From: JAICXG01 sp036825615
GTDB lineage: Bacteria > Verrucomicrobiota > Verrucomicrobiia > Chthoniobacterales > UBA10450
Direction: 5' to 3'
Assembly (NCBI GenBank): GCA_036825615.1
Contig: DAISXY010000003.1
Coordinates: 186,001 to 250,000 of the forward strand
Length of the DNA: 64,000 bases
Shown: piece by piece, positions 51,826 through 60,489 of the stretch
Numbering within the stretch: position 1 is the first letter of the stretch
Layout: each line of letters starts with the position of its first letter
Translations under genes and position numbers: made by a program
Notes under the pieces: generated by a model
What the model saw: the letters and a program-made list of their open reading frames with translations, nothing else
Database searches by the model: none
What the model was told of the DNA's origin: nothing

Positions 51826-53196
51826 ATGAAGGATCTCACCCAAGGCTCGGTGATTGCGCATCTGCTGCACATGGCGGCGTTTCTCGCCGTCAGCATGCTG
51901 GTGCAGACGCTTTACCTTTTGGCTGATCTCTACTGGGTGGGTCACCTCGGCAAAGAAGCGATCGCGGCCGTCGGCGTGGCCGGAAATCTCACGATGGTGG
52001 TGCTGGCTCTCACCCAAACTCTCGGTGTAGGAACAACCGCCCTGATCGCACAGGCGGCGGGACGCAAAGAGCAGCGGGAGGCGGAGCGCTTTTTCAACCA
52101 ATCGCTCGTCATGTCGCTCTGTGTCGGCGCCCTGTTCGGGCTCGCCGGCTTTCTCTCGCGCGATATCTATTGTGAGTCGCTCACCGCCGATAGGGTCACG
52201 GCAGAGTTGGCAAAGAGTTATATTAACTGGTTTGTCCCGGCAATGGCACTGCAATTCCCGCTTGTAACTCTCAGCTCAGCCTTGCGCGCGACCGGAATCA
52301 TCAAGCCAGCGGTGGGATTGCAGGTCCTGAGTGTCGTCCTCAACATCATCCTCGCGCCCTTGTTTATCTTCGGGATTGGTCCATGGCCGCGGATGGGAGT
52401 GATGGGTGCGGCCCTCGCTACCTTTCTTTCCATTCTCGCAGCCAATGTTTTGATGGTGCTTTATTTCGAAAGGAAATACGAGTATCTGCGCTTCCATCCG
52501 CGAGAATGGGGCCCGCGGATGAAGGCATGGTGGGCGATGCTCAAGGTCGGGCTCCCGGCTGGGGCGGAGTTCGCTCTCCTTTCGGTCTACGCCTTTGTCG
52601 TTTACGCGATTATCCGGCAGTTCGGGGCGGCGGCCCAGGCCGGCTTCGGCGTCGGCATGCGCGTGATGCAGGCGATGTTTCTGCCGGTGGTGGCGCTGAG
52701 CTTCGCGGTCTCACCGGTGGTCGGACAAAACTACGGTGGGCGCCATGCCGAGCGCGTGCGGCACTCCGTCTTTGCCGCGATCGGGCTCGCCTCCGCACTT
52801 ATGGGCATGCTAACACTGGTGGCGCGTTTGTTTGCTCCGATCTTCATTCGCGCCTTCTCGCGCGACCCCCAGGTCATCGCCTTCGGAAGCGAATATCTCT
52901 CAATTGTCTCGCTGAATTTCCTGGCCTCCGGAATTGCTTTCAGTTGCTCGAGTGTGTTCCAGGGATTGGGCAACACGCTGCCGCCGCTACTTAGCACCGG
53001 GTCGCGTTTACTGTTATTTGCCGTGCCGGCGGTGCTGGTTTCGCGGACGCCTGGATTTCACATCCGCCAGGTCTGGTATTTGTCGGTTGCCTCGCAGGTC
53101 GTGCAGGCCTGCTTCATTCTTCTGCTGCTGCGGCGCGAACTGGGACTGAAGCTGAAGTTTGAGGAGGTGCCGATCGCCGGCCCGGCGGAAGCATGA
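51826..53196 (+). CDS. MATE family efflux protein
   Basis: 456 aa with twelve hydrophobic helices in two similar halves. MKDLTQGSVIAHLLHMAAFLAVSML opens the first half; LYLLADLYWVGHLGKEAIAAVGVAGNL and LGVGTTALIAQAAGRKE are the conserved N-half signatures, and PVVGQNYGGRHAERVR with later FSCSSVFQGLGNTLPPLL the C-half. It exports cationic compounds or lipids in exchange for Na+ or H+. The ATG at 51826 was preferred to the ORF start 45 bp upstream. Confidence 0.9.
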   Translation: MKDLTQGSVIAHLLHMAAFLAVSMLVQTLYLLADLYWVGHLGKEAIAAVGVAGNLTMVVLALTQTLGVGTTALIAQAAGRKEQREAERFFNQSLVMSLCVGALFGLAGFLSRDIYCESLTADRVTAELAKSYINWFVPAMALQFPLVTLSSALRATGIIKPAVGLQVLSVVLNIILAPLFIFGIGPWPRMGVMGAALATFLSILAANVLMVLYFERKYEYLRFHPREWGPRMKAWWAMLKVGLPAGAEFALLSVYAFVVYAIIRQFGAAAQAGFGVGMRVMQAMFLPVVALSFAVSPVVGQNYGGRHAERVRHSVFAAIGLASALMGMLTLVARLFAPIFIRAFSRDPQVIAFGSEYLSIVSLNFLASGIAFSCSSVFQGLGNTLPPLLSTGSRLLLFAVPAVLVSRTPGFHIRQVWYLSVASQVVQACFILLLLRRELGLKLKFEEVPIAGPAEA

Positions 53197-53288
53197 GGCA
53201 TCAGCAGCGTCAGGGTCAGGGGCGGGCAGTAGCCGGACGGCAGGCTGTTTAGGATCCCGAGACCAGCTCGAGGGCGGGAATGCGACCT

Positions 53289-53312
53289 GCTCTATAATTT
53301 CTATAATAGAGC
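53289..53312 (+). promoter_or_regulatory. AT-rich palindrome with two TATAAT boxes
   Basis: GCTCTATAATTTCTATAATAGAGC region: perfect TATAAT hexamers at 53293-53298 and 53302-53307 lie inside a 7-bp inverted repeat (53289-53295 with 53306-53312), 28-42 bp before the next gene. In this GC-rich background it stands out and could be the -10 region plus an operator. No matching -35 was identified. Confidence 0.45.
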
Positions 53313-53339
53313 TGGAACGGGTCAGACAAAAGCAATCCT

Positions 53340-54536
53340 ATGCACTTGATTCGTAATCTTATTCTTGCTGCCTGTTGCTGTTCCTCCCTCGGAGCTTTGC
53401 CGGTCGTTCTGGGCGAGCCGGAGCCTTCCCCAAGTCCTCATGAAGAGCCCAGTGCCACTCCGCACGAGGAGCCCTCCGCCACACCGAATCAGGAACCGGG
53501 TGACGACCACGAGGGAGACGATGGCGGCGATCACGAGGGCGGTGATGATAACGGAGGAGATGTCGAGCATGGCGGCCTGAGTCTCCATGGTCTGTATGAA
53601 GGAGCGACCGCCGCTGGTGCCTTGGCGGTGTTTTATGTCGAATCCAATACCCACGTGCAGATCAACATCCTCGATACCACCGGACAGGAAGTGGACTTTG
53701 CGGAAGGTGCGCTGAACGACGGTGCGTTTACCTTTACCCTCACCAATGGTCAGTCAATCGCCGGTTCGGCGAATGAGAACTCGATCGCGGTAACTCTTGG
53801 CGACGAGATGTTCACGGCCGAGCATGTGGAAACATTCGGCGCCACTGCGGTCAGCGGCCGCTATGTCGGTGTCGTGCAAAGTGTGACTCCGGGCACCACG
53901 GTGATGTTCATCATCGACGCGCAGAACAATATTGTCATGGTCGAGAACGCGCTTGGGACACGCAGCGGCGGTTACGGAACGGTCACACCTCCGGCGGCTG
54001 GCTCGACGACCTACTCCTTCACACTCGAGCATTTCATAGGCAGCAGCACACCGATCACCGGCACTTTCACGATCGTGGATGGTGTTTTTAGCGGGAGCTT
54101 CGCGACCAGCAACGGCACTTTCACCGTTACTTCCTTCAAACAATCGCTCGCCAACCGCATGGCTAATATCTCGACCCGGGGCCTGGTTGGACCCGGGCAG
54201 GGGCAATTGATTGGCGGCTTTATCATTACCGGCGGGCCGAAGCAGGTGATCATTCGCGCGCTGGGTCCCTCACTGGCCGCAGCCGGTGTGTCACCGGCCG
54301 CTGCGGATCCGTCGTTGCAGTTGTTCGCCGGTCCGACCCTGCTCGCGACGAACGATGACTGGGCCAGTAACGCGAACGTCGCCCAGATCACCGCCAGCGG
54401 GTTGGCGCCGCAAAATGGAAAGGAAGCCGCCTTGCTCGTGCGCCTCGAGCCGGGCCAATACACAACCGTCGTAAGTAACAACGACAGCTCGACCGCGGTT
54501 GCGCTCGTCGAAGTTTACGAGATGGGCTCGGATTAA
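53340..54536 (+). CDS. Secreted protein with phylum-typical C-terminal domain
   Basis: 398 aa. Signal peptide of about 22 residues (MHLIRNLILAACCCSSLGALP). Residues about 25-75 are low-complexity, Pro/Glu then Asp/Gly/His-rich (EEPSATPHEEPSATPNQEP, HEGDDGGDHEGGDDN), a possible cation-binding stretch. Residues 85-265 form a beta-rich domain. The last 125 residues (ISTRGLVGPGQGQLIGGFII, VIIRALGPSLAAAGV, DPSLQLFAG, WASNANVAQITASGLAP, GQYTTVVSNND, VALVEVYEMG) match a domain I know as frequent and often repeated in secreted proteins of Verrucomicrobia and Acidobacteria; its role is unknown. Confidence 0.75.
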   Translation: MHLIRNLILAACCCSSLGALPVVLGEPEPSPSPHEEPSATPHEEPSATPNQEPGDDHEGDDGGDHEGGDDNGGDVEHGGLSLHGLYEGATAAGALAVFYVESNTHVQINILDTTGQEVDFAEGALNDGAFTFTLTNGQSIAGSANENSIAVTLGDEMFTAEHVETFGATAVSGRYVGVVQSVTPGTTVMFIIDAQNNIVMVENALGTRSGGYGTVTPPAAGSTTYSFTLEHFIGSSTPITGTFTIVDGVFSGSFATSNGTFTVTSFKQSLANRMANISTRGLVGPGQGQLIGGFIITGGPKQVIIRALGPSLAAAGVSPAAADPSLQLFAGPTLLATNDDWASNANVAQITASGLAPQNGKEAALLVRLEPGQYTTVVSNNDSSTAVALVEVYEMGSD

Positions 54537-54578
54537 CAGCTCAGGATTAAGAGCCAGGCTCGGGGCGCGGAGAAAGCG

Positions 54579-55076
54579 CTAGCTGAAAAGCATCGAGGGT
54601 TTCTCGAATTGCGGGAGTTTGACCATTCGCTCGAATCTTAGTCCAAGCTTTTCGAGGATCCTGATCGAAGTAGCATTGGCTGGGGAAGTAACTCCTATGA
54701 TCCGCGGCAAACCGAGAGTTCTACGTCCGTAAGTCATGACCGCGGCCGCCGCCTCATAGGCGTAGCCATTACCACTGTGGCGGGTAAGAATTGCGTAACC
54801 GACATCCGGATCATCGAGCACCTCGCGCTTGATCAGTCCACAGATGCCCACGGGTACGCCGCTCTCCTTTGACTCCAGGAGATAGAAACCAAACCGATAG
54901 CGCGTGTAACTCGGCAGAATTTTCTCGCTCATCCAGCGTTCCGCATCGGCGGTCGTGCGGAGGCCGCGGTCGGCGACATTCTGGATGAAGGCCGGCTCGG
55001 TCATGAGCTCGAGCAGAAACGGGGCATCGGCCAGCGTCATCTCGCGCAGTCGCAGTCGATCAGTTTCGAGGACCAT
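54579..55076 (-). CDS. GNAT family N-acetyltransferase (RimJ/RimL type)
   Basis: 165 aa from ATG 55076 (MVLETDRLRLREMTLADAPFL). ETDRLxLRxMTxxDAPF is the start typical of RimJ/RimL-like acetyltransferases; VGYAILTRHSGNGYAYEAAAAVMTYG is the acetyl-CoA motif A, and VTSPANATSIRILEKLGLRFE the C-terminal motif B. Substrate unknown. Convergent with the secreted-protein gene 42 bp away and divergent from the DUF5069 gene. Confidence 0.88.
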   Translation of the reverse strand: MVLETDRLRLREMTLADAPFLLELMTEPAFIQNVADRGLRTTADAERWMSEKILPSYTRYRFGFYLLESKESGVPVGICGLIKREVLDDPDVGYAILTRHSGNGYAYEAAAAVMTYGRRTLGLPRIIGVTSPANATSIRILEKLGLRFERMVKLPQFEKPSMLFS

Positions 55077-55150
55077 GGTGGAAACGCGAGAACGGGACGG
55101 AAACAGCAAAGCCGATTGCGCGTCCGCCCGTTTTCGCGATCGGTATACTT

Positions 55151-55606
55151 ATGAACGAAAATATCAAAGGCAAAGACCTGACCAAGGAACCGCCCCGAAG
55201 CCCGAACGTGCTCGTTGGCGGCTACGTCATTCTCGGGCGCACGCTCGACAAATGCCGCGCCCTCCTCTGGGGCAACATCGGCGAATACCATTTCGATTGT
55301 CCGCTCGATAACCAGCTCTTCGGCTGGAAACGTGTCGTCGGCGCGGACTTCAAATCGGAAGTGGAGAAAGGCGCAACGGACGAGGAGATGGCGCGCTGGC
55401 TCGATTCTCACGGCCGGCAAAAGAGCGAGGCCGAAAAGGAGCAATGGAACGAGGAGAGGCGAAGAGACAGCTTCTACAATGACCCCGAAAAGAGAGACTT
55501 CTTCGTCGAGGAAACGCGCAAGCTCGGATTAAATCCCGAGACGACTACAGTCTTCGAGTGGCTCGAGGCGGACGACCGGGCGAGTTATCCGCGGATGGTA
55601 GCGTGA
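55151..55606 (+). CDS. DUF5069 domain protein
   Basis: 151 aa. KDLTKEPPRSPNVLVGGYVILGRTLDKCRALLWGN and EYHFDCPLDNQLF fit the DUF5069 pattern as I recall it. The C-terminal half is strongly charged (GRQKSEAEKEQWNEERRRD). Uncharacterised, common in Verrucomicrobia and Planctomycetes. No neighbour suggests a role. Confidence 0.8.
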   Translation: MNENIKGKDLTKEPPRSPNVLVGGYVILGRTLDKCRALLWGNIGEYHFDCPLDNQLFGWKRVVGADFKSEVEKGATDEEMARWLDSHGRQKSEAEKEQWNEERRRDSFYNDPEKRDFFVEETRKLGLNPETTTVFEWLEADDRASYPRMVA

Positions 55607-55656
55607 TCGACACGGCTTGATGCCTGTCCCGCTATCTTTGCGGGAACGATTACCCA

Positions 55657-55679
55657 GCCGGGAGGCCGAACCTCCCGGC
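55657..55679. terminator. GC-rich hairpin between convergent genes
   Basis: Perfect 9-bp stem GCCGGGAGG / CCTCCCGGC with a 5-nt loop CCGAA, plus a smaller CCCGC/GCGGG hairpin 20 bp before it. It lies between the DUF5069 stop and the convergent DUF2383 stop. There is no T-run, so it may be a Rho-helped or shared transcription end rather than a classical terminator. Confidence 0.5.
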
Positions 55680-55715
55680 CAGGAGTGATGTTCATCGCAG
55701 TAGTTATCGGCTGGT

Positions 55716-56171
55716 CTACTTCTGCGCGGTCGCGTCGCGCAGATTGCGAATCTTATCATGCGCGGCCTTCACTTCCGTGGATTGCCGGCTGACGAGATCG
55801 CGGATCGGCGCCGGCAGATCCTCCTCCAGCGCATCCTTGTAGGCGGAGACGGCCGCATCTTCGCCCCGTTCCGCTTCCGCGAGGATGGCATGGCGATCGC
55901 GACTGGTCACCGCGCTTTTGATGTTGATCCAGGCCCGATGCATCGCGCCGGTCGCGCTGCTGGAATCTTCCGGGTCGGGTTCACCAAGCTTGACGACTTC
56001 ACTCTGCAATTCGCCGGCAAACCGGGAACGCTGGAGCGCGAAACTATCGAACACGGTCTTCAGTTGCGGATCATCCACCCCATTGGCGGATTGTCTGAAA
56101 CCTTCCTGCCCATCCTTCAATGTTTCGATGAGGTTATTGAGAGTTGAAATGATTTCTTTTTGCTGGCTCAT
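55716..56171 (-). CDS. PA2169/DUF2383-type four-helix-bundle protein
   Basis: 151 aa, all helical: ISTLNNLIETLKDGQEGFRQSANGV, LKTVFDSFALQRSRFAGELQSEVVKLGE, AWINIKSAVTSRDRHAILAEAERGEDAAVSAYKDAL and LVSRQSTEVKAAHDKIRNL are the four helices of the ferritin-like family. The ExxR/ExxH-like metal residues (ERGED, Glu/His in the last helix) are partly present. Members are linked to stress; the DUF892 gene nearby is a related type. Confidence 0.85.
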   Translation of the reverse strand: MSQQKEIISTLNNLIETLKDGQEGFRQSANGVDDPQLKTVFDSFALQRSRFAGELQSEVVKLGEPDPEDSSSATGAMHRAWINIKSAVTSRDRHAILAEAERGEDAAVSAYKDALEEDLPAPIRDLVSRQSTEVKAAHDKIRNLRDATAQK

Positions 56172-56336
56172 GTCCGTAATTCGAATTGAACCTCGCCGGC
56201 GCGTCCCTCATCAGGGCGAAAATCGTGCAGCTTGCGCCGCGCTGTTCGAGAGCGACCCGATCTCGCTCTGCGCACCGGGCCGCTCGCCTGCGCAAATCCG
56301 TTTCTAAAGTGACAGATCTGTTCGACCTGCGTGACG

Positions 56337-58001
56337 ATGGGAATTTCTCTTAAACCACAGCACCTGAAACGGTACCAGCAGATCGCGCGCATCTTCATCA
56401 AGTACGGCCGGTCTGATCTTGCAAAAACGACCGGCTTGAGTGAAGCCCTCGCGGCCGAACAGCAGGTCCCGCCGGAGGAGCGCGCGAAAGCCGACGAGCT
56501 CGCCCATGACCTGGAAGAGCTAGGGCCGACGTTCGTCAAGGTCGGCCAGCTCCTCTCCACCCGGGTTGAGCTGCTCCCGCCCGCCTATCTCGATGCGCTC
56601 GCGCGCTTGCAAGACCGGGTCGAGCCTTTCAGTTTCGCCGAGGTCGAGAAAATCGTCACCGAAGAACTCGGAGTGCGGCTTTCGAAAGCCTTTGCTGAAT
56701 TTGAAGATCAGCCGATGGCGGCGGCGTCGTTAGGCCAGGTTCATCATGCGCGTTTGCGTGACGGCCGCGCGGTGGCGGTGAAAGTGCAGCGGCCGCAGAT
56801 TCGGGAGCGGATGGTGGAGGACTTCGAAGCTCTGGGAGACATCGCTGAGTTTCTGGATAGTCACACTGAGCTGGGCCAGCGCTACGAGTTCTGTCAGCTC
56901 CTTGAGCAATTTCGCCGCAGCCTTTTACAGGAACTGGATTACCGGCAGGAAGCAAGCAATCTCAGCACCCTCCGGACAGAACTGCGCGATTTCCCGCGCC
57001 TCGTCATACCCGCGCCGATTGTCGATTACTGCACCTCGCGCGTCCTCACGATGGAATTCGTACCGGGAAAGAAAATCACCGACCTAAGCCCATTGGCGCG
57101 GACTGAGCTCGACGGCGCGGCACTCGCCGAGGAAATGTTCCGCGCCTATCTCGAGCAAATCCTGGTTCACGGTTTCTTTCACGCCGACCCACATCCTGGC
57201 AACGTCTTTGTTACTCCCGATCGCCGCATCGCCTTGCTCGATCTCGGGATGGTCGGGCGAATCACACCCCGGTTGCAGGAGAACCTGCTCCAGTTACTGC
57301 TCGCGATTGCTGAAGGTCACGGCGAGGAAGCAGCCAGCATTGCGATTAAGATCGGCGAGCCAAAACCTGATTTCGAGAGCAAGGAATTTACTCGCCGGAT
57401 CAGCGCGATCGTGGTCACGCAAAGGTCGGCAACCGTCGAACAGATGGAAGTCGGCCGGCTCGTTCTCCAAGTCACGCAAACCTGCGCGGAAAGCGGGATC
57501 CGGGTTCCGGCAGAGTTATCCATGTTAGGCAAAACCTTGCTCAACCTTGATCAGGTCGGTCGCGCCCTTGCCCCGGAGTTCGACCCGAACGCTTCCATCC
57601 GCCGTAATGCCGCCGAGGTCATGCAGCAGCGACTCATGCGTTCTCTTTCGCCCGGAAATCTCTTCAGTGGCATCCTGGAGTTAAAGGATCTGCTCGCGCG
57701 GCTGCCCGCGCGCCTTAACCGCATCATCGAGGCGATCGCGAACAACGACCTAAAAGTGAGCGTCGACGCGATTGACGAGCGCACCTTGATTGAAGGTTTC
57801 CAGAAGGTCGCCAACCGTATTACGATGGGCCTTGTCCTCGCCGCCCTCATCGTCGGCGCCGCCATGCTCATGCGGGTAAAAACCAGCTTTGAGATTTGGG
57901 GTTACCCGGGCGTAGCGATCATTCTTTTCCTCGCTGCCGCCGCCGGGGGGATAGCCCTGCTCGTCAACATCCTCTTTTACGACAAGTCACGCCGAGAGTA
58001 G
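56337..58001 (+). CDS. ABC1/UbiB family atypical kinase
   Basis: 554 aa. KxGQ-like motif FVKVGQLLSTR near residue 62 and AAASLGQVHHARLRDGRAVAVKVQRP (ALAS-loop replaced by AASLGQ, Lys) near 128 are the UbiB signatures, with FHADPHPGNVF (HxDxxxxN catalytic loop) near 281 and LLDLGMVG (DFG-like) near 301. Two C-terminal transmembrane helices (LVLAALIVGAAMLM, GVAIILFLAAAAGGIALLVNILF) anchor it. UbiB proteins support ubiquinone or lipid metabolism as ATPases; no ubi genes are close. A GTG two codons upstream is an alternative start. Confidence 0.93.
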   Translation: MGISLKPQHLKRYQQIARIFIKYGRSDLAKTTGLSEALAAEQQVPPEERAKADELAHDLEELGPTFVKVGQLLSTRVELLPPAYLDALARLQDRVEPFSFAEVEKIVTEELGVRLSKAFAEFEDQPMAAASLGQVHHARLRDGRAVAVKVQRPQIRERMVEDFEALGDIAEFLDSHTELGQRYEFCQLLEQFRRSLLQELDYRQEASNLSTLRTELRDFPRLVIPAPIVDYCTSRVLTMEFVPGKKITDLSPLARTELDGAALAEEMFRAYLEQILVHGFFHADPHPGNVFVTPDRRIALLDLGMVGRITPRLQENLLQLLLAIAEGHGEEAASIAIKIGEPKPDFESKEFTRRISAIVVTQRSATVEQMEVGRLVLQVTQTCAESGIRVPAELSMLGKTLLNLDQVGRALAPEFDPNASIRRNAAEVMQQRLMRSLSPGNLFSGILELKDLLARLPARLNRIIEAIANNDLKVSVDAIDERTLIEGFQKVANRITMGLVLAALIVGAAMLMRVKTSFEIWGYPGVAIILFLAAAAGGIALLVNILFYDKSRRE

Positions 58002-58043
58002 GGAAGGCTCGCTTCCGGTGCGTTCTGGCATAAGCTTCCCCCG

Positions 58044-60413
58044 ATGGCAGACGTGCAGCACGAGCGACTGGAGATCGGGCATGTTCTTTTCCTCGATATC
58101 GTCGGTTACTCCAGGCTGCTCATCGAAGAGCAAAAGGAGCTGCTGCGCCGGCTGACAGAGATAGTCCTTTCAACCGAGCAGGTGCGGGAGGTTGAGAACG
58201 AGCAACTGATTCGTTTGCCCACTGGCGACGGCATGGCACTCGTTTTCCGCAACAGCGCCGAGGAGCCGGCGCGATGCGCGCTTGAAATTGCCCGCGCGCT
58301 CAAGGCGGATACGACTCTCCTCCTACGGATGGGTATCCACAGCGGCCCGGTAAGCGAAGTCATCGATGTCAATGGCCGGACCAACATCGCTGGGCCGGGC
58401 ATCAACATGGCACAGCGGGTGATGGATTGCGGTGACGCTGGACACATCCTTCTCTCCGCTCGCGTCGCGGATGACCTGGAGCAATTCACGCGCTGGAAGC
58501 CGCACATTCACGAGCTAGGCGAATGCGAGGTGAAACACGGCGCCCGAATTCGTGTCGCTAACCTCTACACCGAGGAAGCGGGTAACTCTGCCTTGCCGCG
58601 AAAGTTTCGAAACGCGCGACGGCAACACGGTGCGCGAGCGATCGGTGTAACCCTCCTCGTTCTTATCCTTGCGGCGGGAGCGGCGATTCTCTTTCACCGA
58701 TCCTCGATTGAAGATGCAGCCGGAGCTGAAAAAAGCATCGCGGTGCTGCCGTTCGCAAACCTGAGTGAAGAGAAAGCCAATGCCTACTTCGCGGCCGGGG
58801 TGCAGGATGAGATCCTGACCCGGCTGGCGAACTTGCCGCAGTTAAAAGTCATCGCCCGCACTTCGACGGAGAAATACGAGAGTCATCCCGAGGACCTGCG
58901 CAAGGTAGGAGCGGAATTGGGCGTGGCCCATCTCCTAGAAGGCAGCGTGCAAAAACTGGGTAAGGCTGTGCACGTCAATGTGCAGTTGATTAAAGCGAGC
59001 AACGCCGCTCATGTCTGGGCCCAGAGTTATGATCGTACCCTGGAAGATGTCTTCGCCGTGCAGGGCGAAGTTGCGCAGACAGTGGCGAATGCGCTCAAAA
59101 TTGCGCTTTTGCCGGATGAGATAGAGAGACTGAAAGCCTTGCCGACGCGAAACCCGGATGCACACGACGCGTACCTGCGGGGGGAATATGCTTTTCAAGA
59201 GGCGCGCAAGAACCCGGGCGATTACCAGAGCGCGTTCGAGCCTGCGATCGCCGCCTTCCAGGAGGCGGTCACGGCGGATCCCAACTTTGCCCTCGCCTAT
59301 GCCCACCTCGCCTATGCCGAATTGATAAAGGAAGAGTGGGCGCACCTCGACGGGCGGACGACGCACAAGCCGGAGTTACTTGTAAGTGCGAAACAGAACA
59401 TTGACCGCGCTCTCCAGCTCGCACCTGACCTGCCGATGGCACACCTCGCGCTTGGGCGCTGGCACCTGGCCGCGCTGCAAGACCGTGCCGCCGCAGTGAG
59501 AGAATACCGGCGCGCCCTGGAACTCGACCCGAACCTTTCCGAAGCGACGGCCAAGATTGCCTCAACTCTGCTTACTCAAGGTCGAAGCGAGGAAGCGATT
59601 GAGTTATACCTCAAGGCACTGAAATCCGACCCGCGTAACATTCAGTTGTTACGCAACCTTGGGATCGCTTACACCATGCGCCGGGAATACAAAAAGGCCC
59701 GGGAGATAGATACGCGCATTGTCGCAATGGACCAGGTAAATGAAACCGATACTTCGAACCTTTGCTACGATATTGTCCAGAGTACAGGTGACCTTGCGGC
59801 AGCGCGGGCGGTTCTCGAGAACCTAAAGGCGCATTTGCCGGCAGGAAAAGCCAACGGCGCCCGCATCACCACGACAGAGTTGGCGCTTCTGACTTACAGT
59901 CGCGATTTCGCCGCCGCGCGAAGTTACGCCGAACAGATCCCGATCGAGAATTGGGAAACCGATTGGGCCCGCCCGATCGTCCTCGGTGACCTGGCCCGTC
60001 ACCTCGGCGAGGAGGAGACCGCACGGGCCTCTTACCAGAATGCACGCGTCCTCCTCCTGAGCGCACTGGCAAAGACGCCAGATGAGCCTCAGCTACATGC
60101 CGACCTCGCCTCGGTGAACGCCTCGCTCGGGCTCGGGGACGAGGCCTTGCAGGAAGCGCGGCGGGCGATCGAACTGGAGCCGGTGGCGAGGAGCGCACGG
60201 GCCGGGATGGCGTGGCTGGTGAACCTGGCGGCTGTGGAAGCGAAGCTTGGAAGAACTAACGACGCTATACAAGGGATCGAGCAGTTACTGATGATGCCTA
60301 ATTCCGGAGACGCCATCTCGCCCTGGCAGCTAAAACTGGATCCAGCCTGGGACCCGTTGCGGAAGGATTCGCGTTTCCAGGAGTTACTCGACAGATATCT
60401 GCCGGAAGAGTGA
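58044..60413 (+). CDS. Class III adenylate/guanylate cyclase-like domain with FlgO and TPR repeats
   Basis: 789 aa. Residues 10-175 form a cyclase homology domain: LFLDIVGYSRLL (metal Asp), LPTGDGMALVF (second metal Asp), TNIAGPGINMAQRVMDCGDAGHILLS (transition-state Asn/Arg). The base-selecting Lys and Asp of true cyclases appear to be replaced (LPTGD for KTIGD; NIAG for DVWG), so activity is doubtful. A transmembrane helix (residues 197-213, IGVTLLVLILAAGAAIL) follows, then an FlgO-like domain (KSIAVLPFANLSEEKANAYFAAGVQDEILTRL) near 230-345, and TPR-like helices to the end. A signalling-scaffold protein, function unknown. Confidence 0.85.
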   Translation: MADVQHERLEIGHVLFLDIVGYSRLLIEEQKELLRRLTEIVLSTEQVREVENEQLIRLPTGDGMALVFRNSAEEPARCALEIARALKADTTLLLRMGIHSGPVSEVIDVNGRTNIAGPGINMAQRVMDCGDAGHILLSARVADDLEQFTRWKPHIHELGECEVKHGARIRVANLYTEEAGNSALPRKFRNARRQHGARAIGVTLLVLILAAGAAILFHRSSIEDAAGAEKSIAVLPFANLSEEKANAYFAAGVQDEILTRLANLPQLKVIARTSTEKYESHPEDLRKVGAELGVAHLLEGSVQKLGKAVHVNVQLIKASNAAHVWAQSYDRTLEDVFAVQGEVAQTVANALKIALLPDEIERLKALPTRNPDAHDAYLRGEYAFQEARKNPGDYQSAFEPAIAAFQEAVTADPNFALAYAHLAYAELIKEEWAHLDGRTTHKPELLVSAKQNIDRALQLAPDLPMAHLALGRWHLAALQDRAAAVREYRRALELDPNLSEATAKIASTLLTQGRSEEAIELYLKALKSDPRNIQLLRNLGIAYTMRREYKKAREIDTRIVAMDQVNETDTSNLCYDIVQSTGDLAAARAVLENLKAHLPAGKANGARITTTELALLTYSRDFAAARSYAEQIPIENWETDWARPIVLGDLARHLGEEETARASYQNARVLLLSALAKTPDEPQLHADLASVNASLGLGDEALQEARRAIELEPVARSARAGMAWLVNLAAVEAKLGRTNDAIQGIEQLLMMPNSGDAISPWQLKLDPAWDPLRKDSRFQELLDRYLPEE

Positions 60414-60489
60414 GCCGAAGGTTTTGTGATTGCTCCTCGCGACAGTCATAACTCAGGACGCAAGGGAGGATAGTCGCGCGCGGAGCTCG

